Source: Solicoccozyma terricola
Lineage: Eukaryota; Basidiomycota; Tremellomycetes; Filobasidiales; Piskurozymaceae
NCBI GenBank assembly: GCA_001600875.1
Contig: BCLD01000022.1
Coordinates: 192,364-256,363 of the forward strand
Reading direction: 5' to 3'
Length of the DNA stretch: 64,000 nt
Shown: piece after piece, positions 37,106 to 47,218 of the stretch
How positions within the stretch are numbered: the stretch's first letter is position 1
Layout: each line of letters begins with the position of its first letter
Translations under genes and position numbers: made by a program
The notes under the pieces: generated by a model
Database searches by the model: none
The model's input: only the letters and a program-made list of their open reading frames with translations
Told to the model about the DNA's origin: nothing

Positions 37106-40100
37106 ATGTCTTCTCCCTCTCAACCAGATCATACATCTACCTCATTTGCTTCCATCTTATCTAGATACAAAGTACAAGGAGTCACGAGTGAGGATGTGTT
37201 ACAGGAAGGAGGAGGGATGGGGAGTGAGTGGAGTAAGGTGTTGTTGGGAAGGTGAGTTTTTCTGTCGTTTTGGACGTGGTGGGTTGTGGGATTGAGTTTA
37301 AGAAGAGGCGGTTTGGGATAGTGTGGGGTTTTCGAGAGGGTGGTTCTAATGACTGATAGTGTTGATCTTTTACTGGCCGGGCGTTTGTTTAAGGTTGTCG
37401 ACGACGACGACATCATCAAGACCTTTAGAATTTGTAGATGAGAATTCAAAAAGTGAAAATCAAGCGATATGGTTACAATCACAAACTTGGAATTTACTAG
37501 AAGCATTATACAGGTGAAGTTTTTACCCACAATCGTTCTGGGGGTTGAAGAAAGTAGGGATCGAAGGGATAAACTGATTCGTGGGTTCGAACTTTTCCTC
37601 CTAGTTATCGACTTGATCCACCACAAAGAGGGATATCAGCAGAGGAATTAGTTAAGAAGAATCCATTCACACCACCTAGGAGAATTGCAGAAGCGATCTC
37701 AGAGGAAAGTGATATCGCAGAGTGGATGGTGCGTTTTGGGGTTGCTCTTATTGTGCCCCGTTCCCACACTCGGTGCCCGTTTAACGTTCCCGTGAACTGG
37801 AACTGAAATCGAATCGAAAAAATCAAATACCGTGCTATTTAGATAATCCGCGATGTCCTCCATTCCACATCCCCATTATCAACTCAAACCCCAATTCATC
37901 CTCAACATGGTTATCTACCAGGAACGACTCGAGAACTTAAACGAGCACTTAGAATGGGAGGAGGGAAAATCGATGGGAATGGGTTGATGAAGAGTTTGGA
38001 TGTTGATTCTGATGTGAGAGAATCAGGGGTAAGAGGTGCGGGAAGATTAGCTGGGGAGGATGCGGTGAGTTTATAGGCGTTTTGAGAGGGTTATTCGGGG
38101 GGCGTGGGAGGATTCAACCGTGTTGACGGATATACGGCTTTTGGGGGTTTGCATGGTGGGGGAATTTAATAGGCCAAGATCACACCTACCCTTCATACGC
38201 TATTCAATTTCGTTAGACAAGGGAAGCTCAATGAGGCTCTGGAATTTTGTAAGGCGAATAATGAAGAATGGAGAGCAGCGAGTTTGGTTGGTGGAATGCA
38301 ATGGAGTTGGCCTGCTTTGATGAATGGTGAGTACGATGAGGTGTGCGTACCCACAATCACAACCCTAATGGAGGTGGTATTACTAGACGACGATGAAGAT
38401 GACGCAATGGTTGAGGATCTTACCCCAACACAAGGGAATCTCAACCGTTCCCTCTGGAGGAAAATGTGTCGTGCTATCGCTGGTAATGTGAGTTGTCTCT
38501 CCCTCCAAATGTCATAACAGGGGCGTTGTGAACTGATTTGGGGGGGCTCTGATGTTTTTGATTCGCAGAATAAACTACATCCTCATGAACGAGCGCTCTA
38601 TGGATCACTGGCCGGTGACCTAGCAAGCGTACTTCCAGTTTGTAAATCATGGGATGATCACCTATGGGCACATCTGAATGCGATGATTGAGAATCGGTAG
38701 GTGTCAACTCTGCCACAAAAAGGAAAAAATGAGCCGACGCTCATTGCATATCTTCGGAACCTATAGAATGAATCAGAGATTGAAGCAGGTTGGAGGATAC
38801 TGGCAGTCGAATCAGGCGACTACGGATGACGCAGAGGGTATAGAGGAGACGTTGGAGGATGTGTTCGATCAAATCGAAAGGACTGATCGGGATGGTGTTT
38901 CGTGAGTGGAAAAGGTTCACGCATCTCATTGATATATCAACTGATATAGAAAGAGTATTTGGCAGACGTGAAGCCGAGGAACCATACCAGGAGATTCAAA
39001 AGCACATCATCCTAGGAAGGCTGGATAAGGCGATATCGGAGTTTGCAAGTCATTTGGGTGATCTTGACGAACAGCTTGGTCCAGCGTAAGTGAACATGAT
39101 ACCGACGTTGCTGTCAGAACGCTACATAATCTGATATCGATACCATTCCCCCCGAATTCAGCGAAACAACGCACCTTATTCGCTTCTTCGCGCATCTCGT
39201 CCTCTATCTACCTCTCCTGGACATCTCTGTTGACACCGACGCAACCAACGCAATCCTGCAGGCGTACATCACTATCCTAGAGGAAGAAGGAAACGATGCC
39301 CTCATCGCGATGTATGCCTCGGAAATGCAAAAAGGTGGTGCAGAGGACAGTTATGCGCAATTCTTGAGGGGTGGGTTGATACATTTGCGATTTTTTTGCT
39401 GCTGATGATGACACGCTCAAACTGATAAAATTCATCATCCCTTCGACTAGCCATGAACAAACATGCTACAATGATGGAACGGTTTACCGCTCTCCAATCA
39501 GGAACGGATCATAATCTCGATGTCTCCCAGGTTGCAAATGGGGTCATCCAGCCGACACTCAAGATTATCCAGGTGGGTGTATCTTTTCATTTTGATTTTA
39601 TGAACGACATGGTCATATAACGTTTCAATTCACTCGCCTCGCGTAACAGTACAAGATGTCATCTGAACGATCCCTTCCTTTCAACAAACCTCAACAGACT
39701 ACGATCTCCGATCAGGATATGGAGATCATTCGTAGTCTTGAGTGGTTGGTATTTGACGAGGCAACGTATGGTGATGCGGTCACTGCAGCGAACCTGTATC
39801 TGCGGTACTATCTCGGTGGGTAGCGGGGGACCAAAGCGCATTTCCATATTTATTTTGAAAGGGCTGATGTCCGCCCTGTCGTTCTTTCATTTCACACAGG
39901 CGACAACAACCTTATAGCCTCACGTGCAATCCTATCTTCACTCCCTAGTGGTCTGATCGACAGCATATCATCAAGAGATCCATCCGACCGACTTGAAAAC
40001 CAGGTTTTGGAGTTCCAGTTCCATGTGATATTGATCAATGCGCTGAGTGCGCTGGAAAAGGCTGAGAGGGAGTGGCAATTGAACGGGGTGAGTGAGCAAT

Positions 40101-40686
40101 GAGATAGTGTGATGGAGGGAACGAAATGCTGATTCGCTTGAGAGTATAGTTCTTGATTAATCCAGCTTACGATGGGATCGTTGAGTTGTTAACGAAGAGC
40201 GGATGGACGACGTTCAGAACGATAGGTGATGGTGAGTGTGCGCACCGATCACACGGGTAGAGGTAGTACGATGTGACTGACGGTCTGGAATTTCATCACA
40301 GATGATCTCCGTCGCTTGACATTCGATCGAGTCAAGCGATTATTCGCTCCTGAGATGTTGATGCGACTGCACAATCTTCTCATGATATCTGGGTTGACAC
40401 AGTACGTCATATTATATCCCGCTACCCTGCTACCCTGCTACTCATGCCTCATCGCACTGACGTTTTTCTCAACTCTTTCTGGCGTTTCCTGTTTAGAAAC
40501 ATTGATCGGGCAATCCATCTCCCTACGATCATCGCCAATGAATCTTACGAAATCTACCCTCTGTTCATCCGTCCGGATGGGTCTGGGGATGTGAAGCTTG
40601 CGGAATACCTGGAGGCGGTAAGGAAGGCTACGATGGATGTGTTCCGAAGAGGCGGGAATGATGGATTTGTAATACGAGCCAAGTGA
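37106..40686 (+). CDS. NUP84: Nucleoporin of the Nup84/Nup107 family
   Basis: Scaffold nucleoporin of the Y-shaped (Nup84/Nup107-160) complex of the nuclear pore. Starts MSSPSQPDHTSTSFASILSR at 37106. The family's alpha-helical core is spread over about fifteen small exons. A recognisable stretch is QGKLNEALEFCKANNEEWRA then SLVGGMQWSWPALMNG (near 38215-38327), the Nup84/Nup107 signature in which a helix pair ends in EW/WRAASL. It continues with LWRKMCRAIA, LHPHERALYGSLAGDLAS and VCKSWDDHLWAHLNAMIENR. The C-terminal tail near 40590-40686 reads VKLAEYLEAVRKATMD then FRRGG, with stop TGA 40684-40686. Only 222 bp separate it from the next gene on the same strand. Confidence 0.88.
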
Positions 40687-40908
40687 ACGAAGAAGGGATG
40701 TTCGTATAAACCGGACCCTTGTTTAACCTCGACTACGAGTGCCGGCTAAACCATACGCGACAGCCGACGCTTAGCATTAGCCGAGGACGGACAAGTGGAG
40801 GCGAAGCCGTCAAGCGATTCTTCAGCTCTGGATTATTCAACCTCGGGTCATCTAGCAACGCAGTCCATCTCTTCACTACGTCTCCCAGTCCAACTCATCC
40901 ATCATCAT

Positions 40909-43608
40909 ATGAAGTTACCATCCAGTCGCATCTTTATATCCACTCGTCCTACCATCGTTCGCACCTTCTTACCAGTCGCATCTCGTACCATCTCTACATC
41001 CACCACCGTTCGTCCAACTTCTTTCCGGTTATCAACCCAAACCATCCGCAACATGTCGTCTTCTTCCACCGCCGCCACCACCCAAACCCTCAACCTCACC
41101 GAGCCATCTCTTTTCAAATCTCAAGGATTCATCAACGGTGAATGGGTCAATGCTAAATCCGGCAAGACCTTCAAGGTTCATAACCCAGCTACTGGGAAAC
41201 TTCTCGGTGAAGTCCCAGAGATGGGAAGTGTCGAGGAGACAGAGAACGCTATCAATGTCGCTGCTGAGGCGTTCAAAACGTGGAAAAACACGAGCCCGAA
41301 GGTGTGTATCGATCAAAACTTGCTGATCATGCTGGTAATGGGTTGTTAATAATTAATATTCGCTCTTGGACTTGTACCAGTACCGTCAAGATCTCATGAC
41401 CAAGTTGTTCAACTCCATGACTCAACACGCTGATGATCTCGCCAAGATCATTGTACGTCGTCGATTCCCCACACGGCATCTCATATCCACGCTAACCATT
41501 GGACTAATACACCCTCTCTCAGACCGCAGAGAACGGTAAACCACTCGCGGACGCTAAAGGTGAAAGCACATACTCTGCTTCATTCATCGAATGGTAAGTC
41601 TTGTTCGTCTCGTGCTTCTACACGCAAATACGAATGCCAACATTCCGTCATTCACATACACAGGTTCGCAGCAGAAGCTATGAGGACATATGGAGATACC
41701 ATCCCTTCTGCTATCCCTGGATTGAGGAATATCGTTATCAAGCAACCCGTCGGTGTCGTTGGTATCATTACTCCTTGGAACGTGAGTATGATGTGGGTTT
41801 ATCTTAAACTCAGACCGGATTCACAGCTGAAACCGGTTGGCTATATCAGTTCCCATCAGCAATGATCGCTAGGAAAATCGGTCCGGCGTGAGTTATTAAC
41901 ATCCCATTCTGCGAGACCTTGCTTGGCCTTGTTTATATTGAGCCAATCCCTCGATCTAACAGATTGGCAGTCGGTTGCACATGTGTGATCAAAGTCCCTG
42001 CTGAGACTCCCTTCTCCGCTCTTGCTCTCGCTGAGGTTCGTCTTTACACGCTCTGTAGAACCCGTGCTCTCAAAAAGGTTGACGTTGTTTGGCTTTTGAA
42101 TAGCTCATTCAAAGAGCTGGTTTCCCACCTGGTGTTATTAATATCATCACGTCCGAGGACAGTGCGACTGTTGGTCAGGTGCTTTGTGCTAGTCCGATCG
42201 TCAAGAAGATTTCATTCACTGGTATGTTTGCGTGGCGTGACTTGTCAAATAGTCTGGGATTTTTCGATTTCTTATGATTTTACTCGATTGGGTAGGATCT
42301 ACTCCTGTTGGAAAGATCCTGATGAGGCAGAGTGCTTCGACCTTGAAAAAGTGAGTGACACATAGTCAGCGGATTCGAGGACGGTCTTGAATTGACGTAC
42401 GGTTGATCATCTTATTGTATAGATTGTCGTTGGAGCTTGGTAGGTACACCCTCTGTTGTAAGAGCTTTGTACGACGCTACACACTCTAACGATTTTACTT
42501 TTGTTTTCTACTGGTCAGGTGGAAACGCTCCTTTCATCGGTAAGTGGAGTCTTGATGGCTTCATCACAGATCGACGACTGAAATCCACTGCCTATCTTCC
42601 AGTCTTCGAGGATGCGGACTTGGACGCTGCTGTCGCCGGTGCCATTGCTAGCAAGTTCAGGTCCTCCGGTCAGACGTGAGTGACTGTGAATTGACTAAGC
42701 GAAGAACATCCAGCTGAAATCCTATCATCCACCTTCATTCAGCTGCGTCTGCGCCAACCGACTCTTCGTTCACGAGTCAGTCTACGACGAATTTGCCGAC
42801 AAGTTGGTCGCTGCAGTCAACAAGTTCCAGGTCGGAGATGGTGCTGTGGATGGAACGTGAGCTGTACTGCCGATCAAAAGCGACTCGAATCCTAACTGAC
42901 ACTGACTCTACGCAGTACCCACGGTCCCCTCATCCACTCTCGAGCCGTCGACAAGGTCCACCACCACGTCAACGACGCAGTGGCAAAGGGAGCGAAGGTC
43001 CTCACTGGTGGCAAGCGCATGCACGGCAACTTCTACGCACCGACTGTCCTTGGTGATGTTCCAGCTCACGCTGCCGTCATGAGCGAGGAGACGTTCGGTC
43101 CAATGGGTGCTTTGGTCAAGTTTAGCACCGAGGAAGAGGTTATTGAGCGAGCGAATGATACCGATGTTGGGTTGGCTGGATACTTTTTCAGCAAGGATGG
43201 TGAGTGGCGGATGGGTATTTTGAAGGGCCCTGTGCTGACCGATATCTTGCAGTTGGCCGAGCCTTCCGAGTGGCTGAGGCTCTCGAGGTCGGAATGGTGA
43301 GCTCGCTCTGTCGTCGTTCCCCCTCCGCTCTTAGACTGATTCCTCGATTCGCAGGTCGGTGTCAACACTGGTTTGATGTAGGTCAACGTTTCGACTGCGT
43401 GAGGTGTTGAGAGGCTGACCAGTCACGCTTCTATCTAGATCACAAGCTTCCATGGCATTCGGTGGATGGGGTGAATCTGGGCAAGGTCGCGAGGTAACTT
43501 TCATTCAGATTTCATATCCTTAGAATGATCGCTGACAATTTATCACAGGGCTCCAAGTACGGCATCGACGATTACTTGAACATCAAGAACATTGTCATCC
43601 GTGTATAA
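40909..43608 (+). CDS. UGA2: Succinate-semialdehyde dehydrogenase, probably mitochondrial
   Basis: Aldehyde dehydrogenase family; oxidises succinate semialdehyde to succinate with NAD(P)+, the last step of the GABA shunt. Start 40909 gives a Ser/Arg/Thr-rich leader (MKLPSSRIFISTRP...) with no acidic residues, a good mitochondrial presequence. A second ATG at 41054 (MSSSSTAAT) would give a cytosolic form. The core begins FINGEWVNAKSGKTFKVHNP. Cofactor and catalytic motifs are PVGVVGIITPWN, KVPAETPFSALALAE, SFTGSTPVGKILM, LSLELGGNAPF (general-base Glu), SSGQTCVCANR (nucleophile Cys) and EETFGPMGALVKF. The end is DDYLNIKNIVIRV, stop 43606-43608. The general-base Glu motif is assembled from a 17-nt (42423-42439) and a 21-nt (42519-42539) microexon. 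Full family length; all key residues present. SSADH over other ALDHs is judged from overall motif similarity. Confidence 0.88.
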
Positions 43609-43969
43609 GTTGTAATCATGTCATCAGATTAGTGATACGTAACTATCGTGGTGGTCCAGGTCCTTGGTTCCCCCTCTCCTCTCGTAACCCTCTACAACAC
43701 GTCAGGACCTCCGTCCGCCACCGCCACCCACGTCTGTGCCCTTTCAGTCCCATCCAGTCTGTAGGCAAGTAATGTCGTCAGCCAGTCTTAGCCGGAACTT
43801 CTTGATGCAGACGCTGTAATCAATGCATTTAACCCACCTGAAAGCATCGATAGCAGGAGATTTTTCCGATATTGCCCGAGTTTATGAGGATCGATCAGAA
43901 TCATACATCAGTTCCTCCACGATTCAAGCTCCTTTGTACCGGATCTGCAAGGTAGCAGCAGGCAAGGTA
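43609..43969. other. Intergenic region after SSADH
   Basis: 3' flank of the dehydrogenase. No gene or repeat recognised before the cassette region begins near 43970. Confidence 0.5.
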
Positions 43970-44230
43970 GGTGGACATGCCTTTGGGAATGAGTAGACAG
44001 GTTCAATACAACAGTCCTCTCTCTTATCATGCCTTGACTGGAAAATGTTTTAATCGAGGGGTTGATAAATGATGAAACCATCAATGGACTGGGGTTGTGC
44101 ACTTTGGTTCCCAAGCAAGGGGCATCTGAAAGGAATGGGCATGAATGTAAAACCACATGTGTATGGCGGTGGTATGCTTTCATTCACACACCAGGAGAAA
44201 CCTGAATGGAAGGGATAATGAAGCTTCGTG
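43970..44230 (+). repeat. Cassette 5' repeat, copy A
   Basis: About 250 bp that recur almost in order at 55985-56235. Shared landmarks are GACATGCCTTTGGGA, CTCTCTTATCA, GGGGCATCTGAAAGGAAT, ACATGTGTATGG(C/T)GGTGGTATG, TCATTCACA and CAGGAGAAAC(C/A)TGAATGGA. A shorter, more decayed version is at 45226-45365. It precedes the short ORF at 44401. Both an LTR-like element and a duplicated promoter would fit; I see no terminal repeats or integrase. Confidence 0.7.
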
Positions 44231-44267
44231 GCAAAAAACAGAGAGGGAACAGGTGAGTACGGAGGGG

Positions 44268-44273
44268 TATAAA
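44268..44273 (+). promoter_or_regulatory. TATA box of short ORF A
   Basis: TATAAA within GGGGTATAAAGGGTGAGAAA, which is repeated exactly at 45840-45859 before ORF B. It lies 133 bp upstream of ATG 44401. The conservation between the two copies supports use as a core promoter. Confidence 0.5.
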
Positions 44274-44400
44274 GGGTGAGAAAGAGGTGGTGTAAGGATC
44301 AGGGACCTTTCTCCGATTATCGCATCCCACCATCATCCATCTGAATCCAACATCTGGATCCACCCCACACACCTCATCAATCTTCAGCAATCCACCAGAA

Positions 44401-44595
44401 ATGCAGTTAGGGGGGGGCTATGCTCATTTTTTCTTTGGTCCTGAACGGCCTCCAGCGGAACCGAGCGAGGACTCCCAATCGATCGCCGACACATCGAACG
44501 CGGGGGAATCAACCCGGGGGGGGGGATCGGTTGCCGAGGAAACCACGGCCAACGACGGAGCCTCCACGGCGGAACCTAGCACCAGCACCAAATAG
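44401..44595 (+). CDS. Short Ser/Thr/Glu-rich protein, cassette copy A
   Basis: 64 residues, unrecognised. The first residues are MQLGGGYAHFFFGPERPP, followed by a low-complexity acidic/Ser/Thr tail ending TAEPSTSTK. The stop TAG lies in the context ATAGCAGGGA, matching ORF B (CGTAGCAGGGA), so both proteins end at the same homologous point although their N-termini differ. Two homopolymer G tracts lie inside the frame (8 G at 44410-44417, 10 G at 44516-44525). Flanked by the conserved 5' block and TATA box upstream and by the duplicated 3' block downstream. No signal peptide or known domain. Could be a real fast-evolving gene, a decayed copy or an untranslated transcript. Confidence 0.4.
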   Translation: MQLGGGYAHFFFGPERPPAEPSEDSQSIADTSNAGESTRGGGSVAEETTANDGASTAEPSTSTK

Positions 44596-44840
44596 CAGGG
44601 ATCCGTAGAATAATCGGTTCGATGGTATCCGTGACGAAGTAGTCCAATGAGAGCATAGCCAGGTAAAGGGATTGCAAAGGACGGAGGGCGACATTATTTA
44701 ATAGTTGAATGATAATCAGAATATCGGTGAAGAGCTCCAAAACCACCCAACCCTGTAAGATACCATTCATACTCGACACTGCTCTCCAAAGAAAAAGGTG
44801 ATTATGTCCCTCGGCGTACTCTCCGATTCGAGCACATCGA
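44596..44840 (+). repeat. Cassette 3' repeat, copy A
   Basis: About 240 bp duplicated at 46173-46440. Shared pieces include GCAGGGA, GAATCGGT, GTAGCCAG/CATAGCCAG, GGAGGGCGA, AGCTCCAAAA, CTCGACACTGCT, TGATTATGTCCCTC/TGATCATGTCCCTC and GAGCACATCGAG. The order is conserved, with small indels throughout. Confidence 0.7.
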
Positions 44841-44849
44841 GGTCGTACC

Positions 44850-45000
44850 CTCTCAGCCACCCACCCCCCACCCTCCATCAACCGACGTGAGACTGCTCCC
44901 TCAGACTTAAGATTCCACCTCAACTGCTTATCATGTTGTATGATACATACCCTCCCTATCAGGCCCGAGTTGATTGTGGATGGGTACGGATGCGGGATGG
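44850..45000 (-). pseudogene. Decayed 3' fragment of GH105-like hydrolase, copy A
   Basis: Translated on the minus strand, this stretch reads LIGRVCIIQHDKQLRWNLKS then EGAVSRRLMEGG. It aligns with the last exon of the gene at 47219-48792 (GILGDVCDIHDERLRRNLSP then EGQSFIVLMEAS). The upstream GH105 exons are absent here, and the frame runs on through unrelated sequence. It lies convergent to ORF A, exactly as the complete GH105 gene lies convergent to ORF C. Confidence 0.6.
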
Positions 45001-45225
45001 GCTGTAAGTATCGACACCTCATTGACCTTGCATCAACCCAGTCTCCCGAGGCTAGACATTGCGTGACTCTGTTTCTTGACAGACTCACCCACACCTCACC
45101 GACAGGTAATATGAGGTGTTCTGGTCCACCTGATCTATCAAGCTTGTGATGATACTCCGGCCTAAGAAATCAGAAACGAAACGGACAAGTGGACTTTGAG
45201 CCCGAGCCTAGAATAGGCGCAGACA

Positions 45226-45365
45226 TGCCTTTGAGAATTGCACTAACAGGTATACGACAAGAGGTCAGACACGCCAGGCGCATCCGAAAGGAGTCGGCAT
45301 ACGTGTAAGACCTCATCCGTACGGTACGCTTTCAATTACACATGAGGAGAAACTGAATGGAGGTG
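45226..45365 (+). repeat. Decayed cassette 5' repeat before the 45512 ORF
   Basis: A degraded version of the 43970 block: AGACATGCCTTTGAGAATTG, GAAAGGAGTCGGCATACGTG and ACATGAGGAGAAACTGAATGGA are in the same order but with more substitutions and gaps. Confidence 0.5.
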
Positions 45366-45511
45366 ACCTTGCATGTTTGCGAGGGGGAATATAGGGGGGT
45401 CAGAGAGGGGTATGAAAACGGGAGATCAGTTGGGATTGTGTATCTCTTTCCAGACATCCTACTTGCAATCCACAATTCATACCAGAACCCATTTGAACGC
45501 AACAACTTACC

Positions 45512-45670
45512 ATGGAGCATGAAAGAGACCTCCCGAACGGTGGAAGCAGGAAGCCACAGAGCGAGGATCTCCCCGCGGATGATGACAATGTTGTAACACG
45601 ATATAGGTATAAAACTATCCTTCTCTATCTCAGTGCCATGCACTCCATGATGCAGGAAAGAGATGATTAG
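45512..45670 (+). CDS. Short charged protein, cassette copy B'
   Basis: 52 residues starting MEHERDLPNGGSRK and ending MHSMMQERDD. Unrecognised. The leader matches cassette D: CCAGACATCCTACTTGCAATCCAC here against CCAGACACCGACTTGCAATCCAC at 56311-56333. This places the ATG as the homologous start. The stop codon runs directly into a 13-base G tract (45670-45682), so the original frame may once have continued. Possibly a truncated copy. Confidence 0.3.
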   Translation: MEHERDLPNGGSRKPQSEDLPADDDNVVTRYRYKTILLYLSAMHSMMQERDD

Positions 45671-45711
45671 GGGGGGGGGGGGCCCGAGGAGTTGAGCGTT
45701 TCCTTCACAGT

Positions 45712-45717
45712 CACGTG
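45712..45717. promoter_or_regulatory. CACGTG in a palindrome upstream of ORF B
   Basis: The perfect 14-base palindrome CAGTCACGTGACTG, within the slightly longer imperfect CACAGTCACGTGACTGTG, lies 270 bp upstream of ORF B and is not seen before ORF A. Confidence 0.35.
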
Positions 45718-45754
45718 ACTGTGTTTCCGCCACCAGTGGACTGTGACAATCCAC

Positions 45755-45989
45755 CCTCCCTCTCACACCAGGAGAAACATGAATGGAAGGGATGATGAAG
45801 CTTCGCGGGAAACGGGAGAGGCAACAGGTAAATAGGGTGGGGTATAAAGGGTGAGAAACAGGTGGTGTAAGGATTAGGGGTTTTCTGTTCATTGAAACCC
45901 ATCTGAATCCATTTACATCCAACATCCGCATCAACCCCACACCCATCAACAATCTTTTGTGAATCCACCAGAACCGCCACTTGCCCAAG
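45755..45989 (+). repeat. Cassette promoter block, copy B, with TATA box
   Basis: Repeats 44190-44400: CACACCAGGAGAAAC, TGAATGGAAGGGAT, ATGATGAAGCTTCG, the TATA box at 45843-45848, GTGGTGTAAGGAT, CATCTGAATCCA, CATCAACCCCACAC and AATCCACCAGAA. The last element ends just before the start codon in copy A. Confidence 0.75.
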
Positions 45990-46172
45990 ATGGCTGAGAT
46001 TAAACAATTTGGTCGATATATGGCGGACGGCACGCCTATAGGGGCTCACAAGGCTAAACTACCTTCAACGCCAGAGGAAGCGCAGGAGGACCAGTCTCTG
46101 GCCGAAACGACGGAGGAATCAACCATGGCCGAATCGACTACCGGGTCCGGGGGATCCATTTCCACCACGTAG
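45990..46172 (+). CDS. Short Ser/Thr/Glu-rich protein, cassette copy B
   Basis: 60 residues: MAEIKQFGRYMADGTPIGAH, then a low-complexity tail rich in Glu, Thr and Ser ending GSGGSISTT. The tail resembles that of ORF A (AEETTANDGAS against AETTEESTMAES), and both stop at the same duplicated point. The start is the ATG in CCAAGATGGCTGAG, close to the Kozak-like context of cassettes C and D (TTGCCATGRCTGATGA). TATA box 147 bp upstream. No domain recognised. Confidence 0.45.
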   Translation: MAEIKQFGRYMADGTPIGAHKAKLPSTPEEAQEDQSLAETTEESTMAESTTGSGGSISTT

Positions 46173-46440
46173 CAGGGAATCCTCAGGAGAATCGGTCAGG
46201 TGGTATTGATGACGAGATAGAAAATGGAGAACGTAGCCAGCCAAAGGGGAATGCAAAGTAAGGAGGGCGAGATCATTCCATAGTTACATGATATCAGATA
46301 TGGGTGAAGATATGGGTGAAGATGTGGTTGAACAGCTCCAAAATCACCCTATCCTGTGAGCGACCACTCACGCTCGACACTGCTTTCATAAAAACCGTGA
46401 TCATGTCCCTCAGCGTACTTTCTGATCCGAGCACATCGAG
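46173..46440 (+). repeat. Cassette 3' repeat, copy B
   Basis: Duplicate of 44596-44840. It contains a local tandem of GATATGGGTGAA (46297-46321) absent from copy A. Confidence 0.7.
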
Positions 46441-46531
46441 TTCATAAAGTCCGGGAGATAATCCAGAGGATTTGGAATCGATAACACAACTCCATCACAC
46501 CCCCTCACTCATTCAATTATAACACCTTGCC

Positions 46532-47083
46532 ATGACTGATGAGGAATATGAAGAACGCTTGGTGCAGCTGACGTCCCAAATTGAAGTGATCTCTCCAAGC
46601 TCAAGAGCAAGGTCCTTGGCGGACCTACTCATCCCCCAAAGACGACGACGACGACGGTTGCGACTACTACAAACTCACCCTACGACAACGAGTGGAGCAG
46701 GCGGAACGGACCCTTGCGAATCTCCATCTAATTCCCCAAGACCCCGCAGAACAGAAAACTCTATCGGAGGAGATTATGAAGTCAATGACCGAAGACCCGG
46801 CAAAGCATGAAGATCATCTGTTTGCGATTTCGAAGGCATCGTTCAACGTAAGAGATAGCTCTGGGCTTTCAAGCCTTCCAGGTGCAAGGCAAGTCATCAT
46901 CAAGAAGGTCCTGGGGCAAAGGAAGACGAGCACAGTTGTCTCACAGACGTAGACGACTGGATTTTGTTCCACGATGATGGATCGTCTAAGCCAACCTGTT
47001 CTTCAGTTCCATCGAAGATCGACGGTGATACCTTCGACGTCATATCCAAGGGATCCAGCCTCAACACAAGCACCGAGGGGTAA
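46532..47083 (+). CDS. Acidic coiled-coil protein, cassette copy C, spliced or frameshifted
   Basis: Starts MTDEEYEERL at 46532 in the context TTGCCATG shared with cassette D. Coding signal then moves to another frame: DDDDDGCDYYKLTLRQRV, EQAERTLANLHLIPQDP and EEIMKSMTEDPAKHED, about 46640-46847. It then returns to the first frame: EDEHSCLTDVDDWILFHDDG, ending SSLNTSTEG, stop 47081-47083. The return fits an intron at 46848-46888 (GTAAGA donor, 41 nt). The first switch has a possible short intron at 46562-46607, with a GCTGAC branch but an unusual GAG acceptor; an indel in the GAC/ACG repeat is the alternative. The result is about 150 residues, acidic, with a central coiled coil. Function unknown. 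Ends 135 bp from the convergent GH105 gene. Confidence 0.45.
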
Positions 47084-47218
47084 GCATTACCCAGGGTCTT
47101 AGCGGGGGATGCTGCAACGCGTTGATGGGGATGAATACCAGGGAAGCACTGTAGTAGCTGGGAATGTAGTTCTTGATCCGTCTTACTCCACCCATCTACC
47201 ACTAAATCCTTCCCAACA

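Noticed and set aside
37560..37605. tRNA-like T-loop GGTTCGAAC
   Set aside because: No matching acceptor stem, D arm or anticodon arm can be drawn around it; it lies in a NUP84 intron.
43970..44230. Cassette 5' block as a solo LTR
   Set aside because: No clear TG...CA ends, primer-binding site or target duplication could be seen. Kept open as an alternative, not annotated as a mobile element.
44576..45094. 172-residue minus-strand frame as a complete gene
   Set aside because: Only its middle part matches the GH105 last exon; the rest is antisense to a duplicated non-coding flank. Annotated as a fragment.
45332..46033. 233-residue minus-strand open frame across cassettes B' and B
   Set aside because: It is a shadow over conserved cassette DNA. 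Peptide similarity to the frame at 44184-44390 follows from nucleotide repeat identity, and no start or domain supports it.
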